Below, piece by piece: positions 16,118-23,230 of a stretch of DNA of 37,605 nucleotides. The translations under genes were made by a program, and so were the position numbers. The number at the start of each line of letters is the position of its first letter. Positions within the stretch are counted from its first letter, which is position 1. The stretch comes from Sciscionella marina DSM 45152 (GTDB taxonomy: Bacteria; Actinomycetota; Actinomycetes; Mycobacteriales; Pseudonocardiaceae). The DNA lies in the NCBI RefSeq assembly GCF_000379465.1, contig NZ_KB905425.1:43381-80985 (forward strand), in the 5' to 3' direction. Below the pieces are notes generated by a model. The model was not told where the DNA came from and did no database searches. It worked only from the letters and a program-made list of their open reading frames with translations.

Positions 16118-17097
16118 TGACGGCCGATACCCAGCCGAACGGCACAGGAAAACCTGAGTGGGGCCGTCTTTCCCGTCCCGACGCGCGTGTGCTGGGGTGC
16201 GCGTCCTTCTTGCGGGGTGCTGGGATCGTTCCTGCCACTCAGGCAATGTCGACTCTAGCGCATGTGGAGCCCGCAGCACCAGCGGGAAAGTCTGCCATTC
16301 CACAGTCGCACTCGTTGATGCCGTTGCTGCACGAGAAGCATCTCCGCCGAGCGCTACGCCAATGCGGGCGGCGGTCTTCCAGCCCTGGAGCTGATCGGAT
16401 GACCTGGGCGGATCTACGCCAGCATGCCGGAGTAGTGCTTCCGAATCTCGCCGCACAGCTCGCTGCCAGCACGTGGCGCCCCGGCCCGCTTCGCCAGCTG
16501 ACGATTCCCACCTATACCGGGAAGTCTATGCCGACCGCGATCCCCACCGTGGTGGATCGTCTCGTGCACCGAGCGGTGCGGAATGCGGTGGAGCCGATCC
16601 TGGAGGCACGAGCGTTCACCGACTGGGCCTCCGGCTACCGACCCCGGCGGAACCGCAACACCGCGCTTCGCCACGCGGATGGCCACTTGTCCGCCGGATA
16701 CCGATGCGTCGCCGATGTCGACGCCGCCAGGGTCTCCGAGGGCGTCGGTGTCGACGAAGCGGTGGACTGGTTCGCCGAGTATGTCCATGACGGAACATTC
16801 CTCCGTCTGCTCCGCACCCTGCTCGCAGGATTGCCCAGTCCCGTGGTGCCGGGGTCAGGACTCGCACCACTCCTGATCAACCTTCGTCTGTCGCAAGTAG
16901 ACAGGTTGCTGTCAGGTGCTCGTGTCGTGCGGTTCGCCGACAACTACTGCGCTTTCACCGAGACGACAGCGGACGCCGAGGAAGCGTTCTGGTGCATCAG
17001 CGACGCCATGGCCGCTGTGCGCCTGGAACCGAACGCGGCCAAGAGCCGTGTACGACGCAAGACCAATGCCGAAGACCTCTTCCTGATCGATGGATAG
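16114..17097 (+). CDS. Reverse-transcriptase-fold protein with altered catalytic motif
   Basis: A 327-residue protein matching group II intron/LtrA-type reverse transcriptase motifs in order: SSSPGADRMTW (RT0), IPTVVDRLVHRAVRNAVEPI (RT2), GYRPRRNRNTAL, motif A VADVDAARV with D201, and PGSGLAPLLINLRLSQVD in place of PQGxxxSPLLxN (motif B). Motif C is RFADNYC (residues 273-279) where YADD is normal. The second catalytic Asp is thus Asn277 and the PQG signature is lost. No maturase X domain or HNH endonuclease follows, and no intron ends are seen. DNA synthesis is doubtful; RNA or DNA binding, or non-standard nucleotidyl transfer, is possible. Coupled to QueC (GTGA) and overlapping the next gene region; start GTG 16114 or ATG 16117. 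Confidence 0.85.
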   Translation: MMTADTQPNGTGKPEWGRLSRPDARVLGCASFLRGAGIVPATQAMSTLAHVEPAAPAGKSAIPQSHSLMPLLHEKHLRRALRQCGRRSSSPGADRMTWADLRQHAGVVLPNLAAQLAASTWRPGPLRQLTIPTYTGKSMPTAIPTVVDRLVHRAVRNAVEPILEARAFTDWASGYRPRRNRNTALRHADGHLSAGYRCVADVDAARVSEGVGVDEAVDWFAEYVHDGTFLRLLRTLLAGLPSPVVPGSGLAPLLINLRLSQVDRLLSGARVVRFADNYCAFTETTADAEEAFWCISDAMAAVRLEPNAAKSRVRRKTNAEDLFLIDG

Positions 17098-17101
17098 CGC
17101 A

Positions 17102-17650
17102 ATGAGCGTCGATTGGATCGAGGTCCCGGGCGGCACCTGCATGTTCGGGGATCAAGCTCGTCCCATCACGGTGCCCACACTGCTGTGGACACGCACGCCG
17201 ATCACCCAAGCACAGCTGGGCTACGACCCACGTGAGCACCATCCGGCCACCAATGTTGATCAGCCCACGGCTGACCGCATTGCTTGCCAGTTCGGGGGAA
17301 GGCTGCCCCGCTCGGTGGAGTGGGAATGGATGGCGTCTGGACCCGAACGACGGGTGTGGCCATGGGGAAACGCGCACTGGAGTCCCGAATTGGCCAATCT
17401 CCGGGACTCAGGCTATGAGGCCAGGACTGACGTGACGGCCCACCCGGACGGTGCCACGCCGGACGGGATGCTCGACGTGGCAGGGAATGTCTGGGAGTGG
17501 ACCGCCAGCTCCACCATGGGCGATAGCTTCGTGATCCGCGGCGGCTCCTATGCCTCGCCGCCCTTGTACGCCCGATGCACGTTTCTCAACTCGGCACCTG
17601 CCGAACTCCATTCTCCCGGCATCGGGTTCAGGGTGGTGCGTGAGCCATGA
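17102..17650 (+). CDS. SUMF1/FGE-sulfatase-fold protein (compact)
   Basis: A 182-residue protein with the family's landmarks: WIEVPGGTCMFGD at the start, GGRLPRSVEWEWMASG, WPWGNA, MLDVAGNVWEWT, then IRGGSYASPPLYARCTF and the closing IGFRVVREP. Known members include formylglycine-generating enzyme, EgtB-like oxidases and the variable proteins of diversity-generating retroelements, all on a C-type-lectin-like fold. It is shorter than enzymatic members (about 250-300), and the paired active-site cysteines of formylglycine-generating enzyme are not apparent. ATG 17090, inside the reverse-transcriptase-fold gene, is an alternative start. The stop overlaps the next gene (ATGA). Confidence 0.83.
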   Translation: MSVDWIEVPGGTCMFGDQARPITVPTLLWTRTPITQAQLGYDPREHHPATNVDQPTADRIACQFGGRLPRSVEWEWMASGPERRVWPWGNAHWSPELANLRDSGYEARTDVTAHPDGATPDGMLDVAGNVWEWTASSTMGDSFVIRGGSYASPPLYARCTFLNSAPAELHSPGIGFRVVREP

Positions 17651-18102
17651 CTCCACCTGTTTCCGCCGAGCACGGCTTGATCGTCGCTGGCTGCTCTCGT
17701 CGGAAGAAGCCGGCCCCGGCACCGATCCCGGCCTTGGATCTCTACGAGGGCGGGTGCATACCCGGACTTCGGGATCGGCTGGGAGACAACGTTCAGTTGC
17801 GCCAGCGGATTCGGATCGTCTCGGCGCTCTACGGCTTGCTCCACGCGGACTCACCGATCATGCCCTACGACCGCCGCCTGACCGATGTCGCCGACGCCGA
17901 TGTCTTGCGCCAGCGCGTAGCTCCGCATCTCGACGGTGAGTTGGCTGCCGTGACGCACGTATTGGCAGTCGTCGAGCCCCTGTACCTACTCGCCCTGGAG
18001 CCGGTGGTGCAGCGCCTCGACTCGATCCGCCTGTATTGGATCGCTGCCCCACGGGATTGGCAGCGCGCCGCAACGGTCCTCGACACCTGGGGGTGGACAT
18101 GA
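17647..18102 (+). CDS. DUF6884-like protein
   Basis: A 151-residue protein: LIVAGCSRRKKPAPAPIPAL, LYEGG, then RIVSALYGLLHADSPIMPYD RRL. The GCSxRK start and the SALYGLL...PYD centre are the hallmarks of DUF6884 and related YaaA/archaeosine-transglycosylase-tail-like domains, recalled from memory. Function is unassigned, but relatives appear near deazaguanine or DNA-handling genes, which fits the QueC four genes upstream. It starts on an ATGA overlap with the SUMF1-fold gene and ends on one with the glycosyltransferase. Confidence 0.7.
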   Translation: MTPPVSAEHGLIVAGCSRRKKPAPAPIPALDLYEGGCIPGLRDRLGDNVQLRQRIRIVSALYGLLHADSPIMPYDRRLTDVADADVLRQRVAPHLDGELAAVTHVLAVVEPLYLLALEPVVQRLDSIRLYWIAAPRDWQRAATVLDTWGWT

Positions 18103-19115
18103 CTACGTCGCTCACGGGCACCTTGGCACTGCGCGAAAACGACCACACGACCTACACCCTGGAGTTCGAGCGAAGCGCTGGAGTCGCATGGCACCAGCCG
18201 GTTCCCGCCGGCTGGGTCGGCGGTCGGCGCCTGTCGGTGGTTCTTCCCGCACACAACGTCGCTTACTGCCTGCCGAAGGTGCTCGACGCGCTGCGGGCGC
18301 AGGCGTACGGGCGCGGCTTCGAGGTGATCGTCATCGACGACGCCTCGACCGATGCCACCGCGGAGATCATCGCTACGCATCCGGCCGTCACAGCAGGACT
18401 GCGGCTTCGCACACGCTGTGGCGCGGCCACCGCGCGCAACCTCGGCACCTACATCGCGCAAGGCGAGACCGTGCTCTACGCCGACGCCGACATGCTCCTG
18501 CCGCCCTCAACCGTGGCGGACCTGGCGGCGCGGGCCACCGACCACGCCGTGCTCACCGGATTCCGGCACAACCTGCCGCCGGACACTTCCTGGCCCGACA
18601 ACGGCCCCGAACTGACCGCCGACCATCGCGTCACCTGGCGACCACCAGTGAATACTCCCTTGCTCTACAGCGGCATCACCCTGCGAGAACCCGTCGTTGG
18701 CCGGCCACTGGAGCACACCCGCGACTTTCGCGATCTGGGGCACGGGCGGATGTACTACGACTGGGACTTGCCGCGCATGGTCGTCACCGCACTGCTCGCC
18801 GTGCCCCGCGCCGTAGTCCTCGACGTCGGTGGATTCGACGCCGAGTTCGGGCGCATCGGCTGGGGTATGGAGGACACCTATCTCGGCGCCTGCCTTATCG
18901 CCGCTGGGCTCCTGGTTATTCCACTGCGCCAAGCAGTCGGACTTCATCTCGATCCGCCCGACGCAGCCCAGCAATGGCAGCGCAAGCTCAGCACCTGGCC
19001 AGCCACCCTGGCGCGCTACCGAGCCCTGCTCAGCGAACCCGCCCGTTCCGGGCGGCGCGCTGCGCTCACTACCGCGATGAACTCCCTGTTGCACTCCTGC
19101 GAGGTCTTGCGATGA
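18099..19115 (+). CDS. Glycosyltransferase family 2 (GT-A fold)
   Basis: A 338-residue protein. After a 45-residue N-terminal extension come LSVVLPAHNVAYCLPKVLDA, VIVIDDASTDATAEII and the metal site YADADML, typical of GT2. A later segment GGFDAEFGRIGWGMEDTYLG matches the acceptor-side motif of galactosyltransferase-type C-terminal domains. No membrane segment is seen, so it is probably soluble and could glycosylate a small molecule or peptide made by the neighbours. ATGA overlaps at both ends. Confidence 0.85.
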   Translation: MTTSLTGTLALRENDHTTYTLEFERSAGVAWHQPVPAGWVGGRRLSVVLPAHNVAYCLPKVLDALRAQAYGRGFEVIVIDDASTDATAEIIATHPAVTAGLRLRTRCGAATARNLGTYIAQGETVLYADADMLLPPSTVADLAARATDHAVLTGFRHNLPPDTSWPDNGPELTADHRVTWRPPVNTPLLYSGITLREPVVGRPLEHTRDFRDLGHGRMYYDWDLPRMVVTALLAVPRAVVLDVGGFDAEFGRIGWGMEDTYLGACLIAAGLLVIPLRQAVGLHLDPPDAAQQWQRKLSTWPATLARYRALLSEPARSGRRAALTTAMNSLLHSCEVLR

Positions 19116-20089
19116 CAACCTTTCATTCCAGCGCGACCACCACCACAAACCGCGTCTTTGCCACCGGTGCGTGTGATAACACCCGCTTCGTCCATGACCC
19201 CCTGAGCGGGCTGACGCATCGCACCGAGGACTTGATCGCCCTCGGGCGAGCCCGCTTACCCAGCAGTTCGGTGGCTAGCTGGCCCACCATCCACCCCGGC
19301 GAGCTGGACCGCGAGGTTCCGGTCAGTGTCTGCTGGTCCCCACTGGTGCGCTGCAACCTCGCCTGCCCTCATTGTCTGGACGACAAGGCGGTGCCCGAAC
19401 TCGCCCGAAAGGAACGTCAGCGGATCGCCGCCCTGCTTGGTGAGTCCGGTGTTCTGGCCGTGGACCTCTCCGGAGGCGAGCCCTTGCTGCTGCGCGATCT
19501 CGGCGACCTCATGGCCACGCTCACCAGCGCCGGATGCGTGGTCAGCGTGACCACCAACGGCTGGCATCTGCAGCGGCGTGCCGAAGCACTGGCCGAACAG
19601 GTCGACGCCGTGCGGGTCAGCCTCGACGGTCCCGACGCCGAATCCCATGACCGCTGGCGCGGGCCAGGGAGTTTCCGCCGAGCCGTGGCTGGCGTCCGAG
19701 CCGCCGTCGCCCACGCTATCCCCACGCAACTGCAAACCGTCCTGATGGACTCCACCCGCGGCAACGCGCAGCGCATGGTCGACGTCGCTGCACAGCTCGG
19801 TGTCGACAGCGTGACCTTCCTGCAGATGCTCCCGATCGGCGAGGGTGCTGCGCTGGCCGGAGCCGAACAACTCACCGACGAGCAAGCCCACACCACCGTC
19901 GCCGACCTCGACGTCCCCGAGGCCGTCACCGTCCGACTGCGCACTCGCGACGACGCAGGAGGTTTCACGGTCATTCGAGCCGACGGGCGCGTGTGGCGCA
20001 ACGACTCTACCGCCGACGGCATCACCACCCTGCATACCTTGAACAGCCCCTCCGACCTAGCACTGACCGGCAGGGATGGTTCCGCATGA
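19112..20089 (+). CDS. Radical SAM enzyme (MoaA/PqqE-like core, no SPASM cysteines)
   Basis: A 325-residue protein. CNLACPHC (C81, C85, C88) binds the [4Fe-4S] cluster, SGGEPLL (from about residue 120) is the SAM motif, and VSLDGPDAESHDRWRG fits the core barrel. The C-terminal region (FTVIRADGRVWRNDSTADGI) resembles SPASM proteins but lacks cysteines, so no auxiliary cluster is expected. It is not a clear QueE: the glycine-rich QueE signature is absent and the protein is longer. A peptide- or nucleoside-modifying role is inferred. Coupled on both sides by ATGA. Confidence 0.83.
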   Translation: MTTFHSSATTTTNRVFATGACDNTRFVHDPLSGLTHRTEDLIALGRARLPSSSVASWPTIHPGELDREVPVSVCWSPLVRCNLACPHCLDDKAVPELARKERQRIAALLGESGVLAVDLSGGEPLLLRDLGDLMATLTSAGCVVSVTTNGWHLQRRAEALAEQVDAVRVSLDGPDAESHDRWRGPGSFRRAVAGVRAAVAHAIPTQLQTVLMDSTRGNAQRMVDVAAQLGVDSVTFLQMLPIGEGAALAGAEQLTDEQAHTTVADLDVPEAVTVRLRTRDDAGGFTVIRADGRVWRNDSTADGITTLHTLNSPSDLALTGRDGSA

Positions 20090-20679
20090 GCATCAGCATC
20101 GCCTCGTCCGTGCCAGACCGCGTCTTCGAGCATCACCGCCTGTGGCAACTGCACAGCTCCCCGATGCTGCAGGCGTGCGGTCTGCTGGCTGCCGCAGCTC
20201 GCCAGCTCACGTCCAGCACACATCTGGACGAGATCGGCGCCGTCATCGGGATCGCGCACGGTGGGTCCACTCCGGCCCAGCACATCGCCGGGCTACTGGG
20301 GTTGCCAGCTCACAGCATCCAGGCCAGCCACAACGCTACTGACGCGCCGTACAGCCCGGCGACCGGCGCCGTGACCTGTGACCTCAGCTCCTGGCAGCCC
20401 AGCGCGCCCACCCAGCTCACGGGAACTGTGCTGGTGGTCGATGACATCTGCGGAACCGGCGCCACCTTCACCGCGGTCCTCGATGCGATCCGGCCCTGGG
20501 CCGAGCCCGACGCCCATTTCCTCACCTGCGCGTTGTGCCGCAACCGCGGCGCGCCCATGCCCCCTGACCTCTACTGCTGGGACGTCGGCGACTGGGTTGT
20601 CTTCCCCTGGGAGAACGTTCCCGCAGGTCACCCGACCACGCCGCTCCCCTCCCCGAAGCAGGTGATCATGCGTGACTGA
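20086..20679 (+). CDS. Phosphoribosyltransferase (type I PRT fold)
   Basis: A 197-residue protein with the PRPP-binding loop VLVVDDICGTGATFTAVLDA near residue 120 and an N-terminal region ending IGIAHGGSTPAQHIAGLLGL, as in ComF/Xpt-like PRTases. It transfers 5-phosphoribose from PRPP to a base. Next to QueC, a 7-deazapurine acceptor is attractive, giving a nucleotide of preQ0, but this is inference. Starts on ATGA with the radical SAM gene and ends on GTGA with the truncated glycosyltransferase. Confidence 0.8.
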   Translation: MSISIASSVPDRVFEHHRLWQLHSSPMLQACGLLAAAARQLTSSTHLDEIGAVIGIAHGGSTPAQHIAGLLGLPAHSIQASHNATDAPYSPATGAVTCDLSSWQPSAPTQLTGTVLVVDDICGTGATFTAVLDAIRPWAEPDAHFLTCALCRNRGAPMPPDLYCWDVGDWVVFPWENVPAGHPTTPLPSPKQVIMRD

Positions 20680-20929
20680 AGCACCCGAACAGCCTCCGCT
20701 GACCGTGGCGTTCCTGCTCGCCTCCTACACACCCGACGCCCCAGCCGGTATGGAACGCGCTACTGCGGCCTTGGCGAAGGGCCTGCGCCAGCTCGGCCAC
20801 CGCGCGATCACCCTCACCGCAGCCGAGCAAGCAGAACCCGACCCCGACGTCATCCGGTTACTCGCGGAGAACCGGCGACACCTCATACCAGACCGCACGC
20901 GGCACCGAGGAGTTGTCCTCGTGTCGTAG
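20672..20929 (+). pseudogene. Truncated glycosyltransferase (GT4 N-terminal segment)
   Basis: GTG 20672 continues the coupled operon. The first 65 residues (LTVAFLLASYTPDAPAGMER ATAALAKGLRQLGHRAITLT) are the N-terminal Rossmann start of a GT4 glycosyltransferase. The frame then enters sequence antisense to the HxlR gene and stops at 85 residues, whereas GT4 enzymes run to 350-400. The rest was lost by recombination near 20860-20875, so no functional enzyme is expected. Confidence 0.75.
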
Positions 20930-21163
20930 TACCAGCTCCTCCCGCTCCATACGGGTCAGCGTCCGCGACAAGCTCTGCCGGGTGAGCGGTTTCGTTTTGT
21001 TTGACCACCGGTGCTGGATGCTACTATCCTGAATTTCCTTCAACAGATCCAGGAAGCGCTTTTGGCCGTCCCAGAGCACAACGACAATCTCCGGAACCCA
21101 TTCCCCCTGCTGCCAATTCACGGCATCGAACCAGTTCAGCACCTCGTCGGCGCTAATCCCCAT
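20858..21163 (-). CDS. HxlR-family winged-helix regulator, C-terminally shortened
   Basis: A 101-residue protein: GEWVPEIVVVLWDGQKRFLD LL is the HxlR entry helix-strand, then LTRQSLSRTLTRMEREELVL RHE is the recognition helix and wing, ending YEVSPVLRE. Most HxlR proteins continue with a 'YELTPLG' strand and helix, so the last residues look replaced at the same junction that cuts the facing glycosyltransferase. ATG 21163 has GGAAAGGAAG upstream. It may still bind DNA as the helix-turn-helix is complete, but dimerisation could suffer. Confidence 0.7.
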   Translation of the reverse strand: MGISADEVLNWFDAVNWQQGEWVPEIVVVLWDGQKRFLDLLKEIQDSSIQHRWSNKTKPLTRQSLSRTLTRMEREELVLRHEDNSSVPRAVWYEVSPVLRE

Positions 21164-21381
21164 GCCCGGCTTCCTTTCCCCGTATGCTCCTCGGTACCCT
21201 CGTGAGGCGAGGGCGACTCCCTTGTCTGCTCACCCACGCGGTCGGCGTCGGTAGCACCCCCGGACCGTCCATGGTCACTCCGATGCAGGCAGGTACGCCG
21301 CTCAAGCGCGCTATCCGGACCTATTGAGTGGTCAACTCCACCCGATCAGAGCAGCAGTTGATCTACGCAGTGTGACCCCAC

Positions 21382-21540
21382 GTGATCGCCCTGCTCATCT
21401 GCCTGCTCATCTTCCCACTCATCTGCCTGCTCATCTTCCTATTAAGCAGGAAGCCCGCCAGCGGTGCGTTGTCGCAGGTCAGCGCGTCGCTGGCCCTTCC
21501 TGAGTGCACCAAGCCTCGGTACCCCACGGGAACCGGTTGA
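21382..21540 (+). CDS. Possible small single-pass membrane protein with repeated LICLLIF
   Basis: A 52-codon frame from GTG 21382. Residues 2-21 are almost all hydrophobic, IALLICLLIFPLICLLIFLL, with the two LICLLIF units coming from the 22-bp DNA repeats at 21394-21439. The charged SRKPASG follows, positive on the cytoplasmic side if oriented N-out. No good ribosome site is visible, so it may be only an effect of the repeat. It lies 219 bases beyond the start of the divergent HxlR gene. Confidence 0.28.
   Translation: MIALLICLLIFPLICLLIFLLSRKPASGALSQVSASLALPECTKPRYPTGTG
21394..21439. repeat. Two 22-bp direct repeats, 24-bp period
   Basis: Two identical 22-base copies at 21394-21415 and 21418-21439, each built from CTCATCTGCC and TGCTCATCTTCC, separated by two bases. 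The CTCATCT motif is itself doubled within each copy. Sequence composition differs from the flanks (T-rich on this strand). Confidence 0.8.
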
Positions 21541-21803
21541 CGACTGAGAGGGAAGGGGCTGGCAACCGGAGTGGACTGGGGCGGTGGACGCGCGCGTAGG
21601 GTGGTGCAGTTTCTCTAAACTGCATTTTTCGACCTATTCTTACTTTCCAAAGGACCTTCCGAATTCGTGGCAAGAAGAGTCTCGAACGGCATCAGTTCAG
21701 CGCTCGCGACGTCCACTCGATTCACGCATATCAGTGCTGGCCAGGCTCGCGCAAAGCGACTCGGAACGTCAAAGAAAACCGCCAGAAAAACTATGATGCG
21801 ATG

Positions 21804-21833
21804 TTGTGTCGCGTGCGGCGCCGGCGTTAGGCT
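21804..21833 (+). promoter_or_regulatory. Possible promoter (TTGTGT-N18-TAGGCT)
   Basis: TTGTGT (21804-21809) and TAGGCT (21828-21833), 18 bases apart, match the vegetative actinobacterial pattern (TTGACN, TAGRNT). They lie about 115 bases before ATG 21949 in an otherwise gene-free spacer, so they may drive the accessory operon 21949-28751. This is a pattern match only. Confidence 0.35.
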
Positions 21834-21890
21834 AGAGCCATCGGAACACAGGGAAGAGAACCCAGGAAGTTCCGAGAAGAAAGAAATATT

Positions 21891-21922
21891 GCGGGTAGGG
21901 ATTCGCACCCCGCTATACCCGC
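21891..21922. promoter_or_regulatory. Inverted repeat GCGGGTA...TACCCGC before the accessory operon
   Basis: Seven-base arms at 21891-21897 and 21916-21922 with a further GGG/CCC pair inside, ending 27 bases before ATG 21949. It could be an operator or an mRNA leader hairpin. Confidence 0.4.
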
Positions 21923-21948
21923 AGCCGAAATCAGTGAGAGGAATTCTC

Positions 21949-22551
21949 ATGACCAGTGTGTCTGTTGAAGCGTGGTCGCACGGTGACGGGTATCTGACCG
22001 TGGACACGCAGGAATGGATCAACGATCGCGGCGAGTACGCGGATGATCTGACCGACGGCTTGCGCGAGTGGATGGACGCGAACGGCCACGAGTGGCCGCA
22101 CGATGACGTGATCGCGAAGTGGATCACCGATCGCACGGGTGAGCCTCCGGCCGGTCTGCACGGCGACGGGGGCCTGTGGCATCACAACCTGGTCAACTTC
22201 TCCGATCACCTGATCGATGATCTCGGGTTCGTGGTGCTGTCCTCGGCCGGATACGGCGATTTGATGATCACGGTGAGCGATCGCCTCGGCTTGTACGTCG
22301 CCCCGACCGTCTATCGCTCCACTGTGGACGCGCTGGAGGAGTGGGCCGACTACTCCGACGCAACGGGTGAATGCGTGAACGGGCATCGCTGGGAAACCCA
22401 CGACACGGTGCGCCTGCATGCGTGGGACGGCGCGGACATGACCACCTATCGCGTGCCTGACCTGGTCCGTGTGCCGTTCGACGACCGGTCCCGCGCTTAC
22501 GTGGCGTGCCCGACCTGCAGCAAAGCTGTGCGGTTCGCCTGCCGATTCTGA
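21949..22551 (+). CDS. Hypothetical conjugative-element protein with C-terminal zinc-ribbon-like cysteines
   Basis: A 200-residue protein starting at ATG with GAGAGGA upstream. It begins TSVSVEAWSHGDGYLTVDTQ, is acidic and aromatic-rich, and ends with CVNGH...CPTCSKAVRFAC, a probable zinc ribbon (C, then CPTC spaced about 50 residues later). No enzyme motif is recognised. A longer upstream in-frame extension is unlikely since it would cross the spacer features. First gene of a plus-strand series. Confidence 0.7.
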   Translation: MTSVSVEAWSHGDGYLTVDTQEWINDRGEYADDLTDGLREWMDANGHEWPHDDVIAKWITDRTGEPPAGLHGDGGLWHHNLVNFSDHLIDDLGFVVLSSAGYGDLMITVSDRLGLYVAPTVYRSTVDALEEWADYSDATGECVNGHRWETHDTVRLHAWDGADMTTYRVPDLVRVPFDDRSRAYVACPTCSKAVRFACRF

Positions 22552-22651
22552 ACCTCCGTGCGGCCGGCCGCGCCGCTGGTGCCGCGCGCGGCGGCTGGCC
22601 GTACCTCCCGCCTTCCCTTCCGTTTTGATCTTCCTTTCTGCGAGGTGCGTT

Positions 22652-23146
22652 GTGTTCGTGCTGTCCGCCAACGGCGAGATGATCTCTACCGACTACGACG
22701 ACGACTCTTCGGTGATCAGGTTCGAGAACGCCGAGGACACCGAATGGCGGTGCCAGGCGTGCGGCGAGTCCCTGTCCGAGGAACCGGACGGCTACGCCGA
22801 CGAATCCGGCTCGCTCATCTGCGACGCCTACGACCCGTACGAGGACCCCGACATTGACGACGTGGAGTCCGCGCCGGAGTTCCACGAGGGGCCGCACCGC
22901 CCGCAGCGCGTGCCGCTGTCCTGGGCCAACTCTGCCGCGATTCACACAGACCCGGACGAGGATTCGATCACGGTCACAGTGTCGGTCGGCGACCCGCGCG
23001 GCGCGTTCGCCATCACCGTGCGCCGCATTCCCGATGACGCGCCCGACAACGGCGGTCGGCTGATCATGCACACCCCGTACCCGGGTGAGCCCCTGCCTCA
23101 CGCCGAGCTGACCACCGCCCACACCGGAACCTACTGGGTCGGCTGA
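22652..23146 (+). CDS. Hypothetical acidic protein with CxxC motif
   Basis: A 164-residue, strongly acidic product (for example MISTDYDDDSSVIRFENAED). It has WRCQACGESLSEEPDGYADE SGSLICD, with CQAC paired to a later Cys, suggesting a metal-binding knuckle. The middle is a possible beta sandwich (DSITVTVSVGDPRGAFAITV). GTG 22652 has GAGGTG upstream. Unknown function. Together with the gene before it, it looks like an element-specific accessory protein. Confidence 0.65.
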   Translation: MFVLSANGEMISTDYDDDSSVIRFENAEDTEWRCQACGESLSEEPDGYADESGSLICDAYDPYEDPDIDDVESAPEFHEGPHRPQRVPLSWANSAAIHTDPDEDSITVTVSVGDPRGAFAITVRRIPDDAPDNGGRLIMHTPYPGEPLPHAELTTAHTGTYWVG

Positions 23147-23230
23147 CCCAGCAGGGGCGCCCGTGACGTACCCGGGCGCCCCCTCCGGACTTCCTTACCT
23201 CGCAACACCTTTCTATGGGAGGCATGCGCG

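Larger units (their letters stand above)
21164..21948. other. Long spacer between cargo and conjugative accessory genes
   Basis: 785 bases without a confident gene. It holds two 22-bp direct repeats (21394-21415 and 21418-21439), a small membrane-protein reading frame (21382-21540), an AT-richer patch at about 21600-21660, a possible promoter (21804-21833) and an inverted repeat (21891-21922). This is where an origin, oriT or element boundary might lie, but no iteron set or attachment site could be shown. Confidence 0.5.

Noticed and set aside
16114-17097. A group II intron with its maturase
   Set aside because: No maturase X/thumb or HNH endonuclease region, no domain V-like hairpin or GUGYG-type intron ends; the gene is coupled to its neighbours by overlaps.
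16114-17650. A functional diversity-generating retroelement
   Set aside because: No template repeat matching the 3' end of the SUMF1-fold gene was seen on reading the flanks, and the RT active site is altered (FADN).
19112-20089. QueE (7-carboxy-7-deazaguanine synthase)
   Set aside because: Protein is longer than QueE and reads as a MoaA/PqqE-like core; the QueE-specific glycine-rich start is absent.
21394-21439. CRISPR array or iteron origin
   Set aside because: Only two adjacent copies with a two-base gap, no spacers and no further copies.
21667-21948. Upstream in-frame extension of the 21949 gene
   Set aside because: It would cross the possible promoter and inverted repeat, and the codon use is poor; ATG 21949 has a ribosome site.
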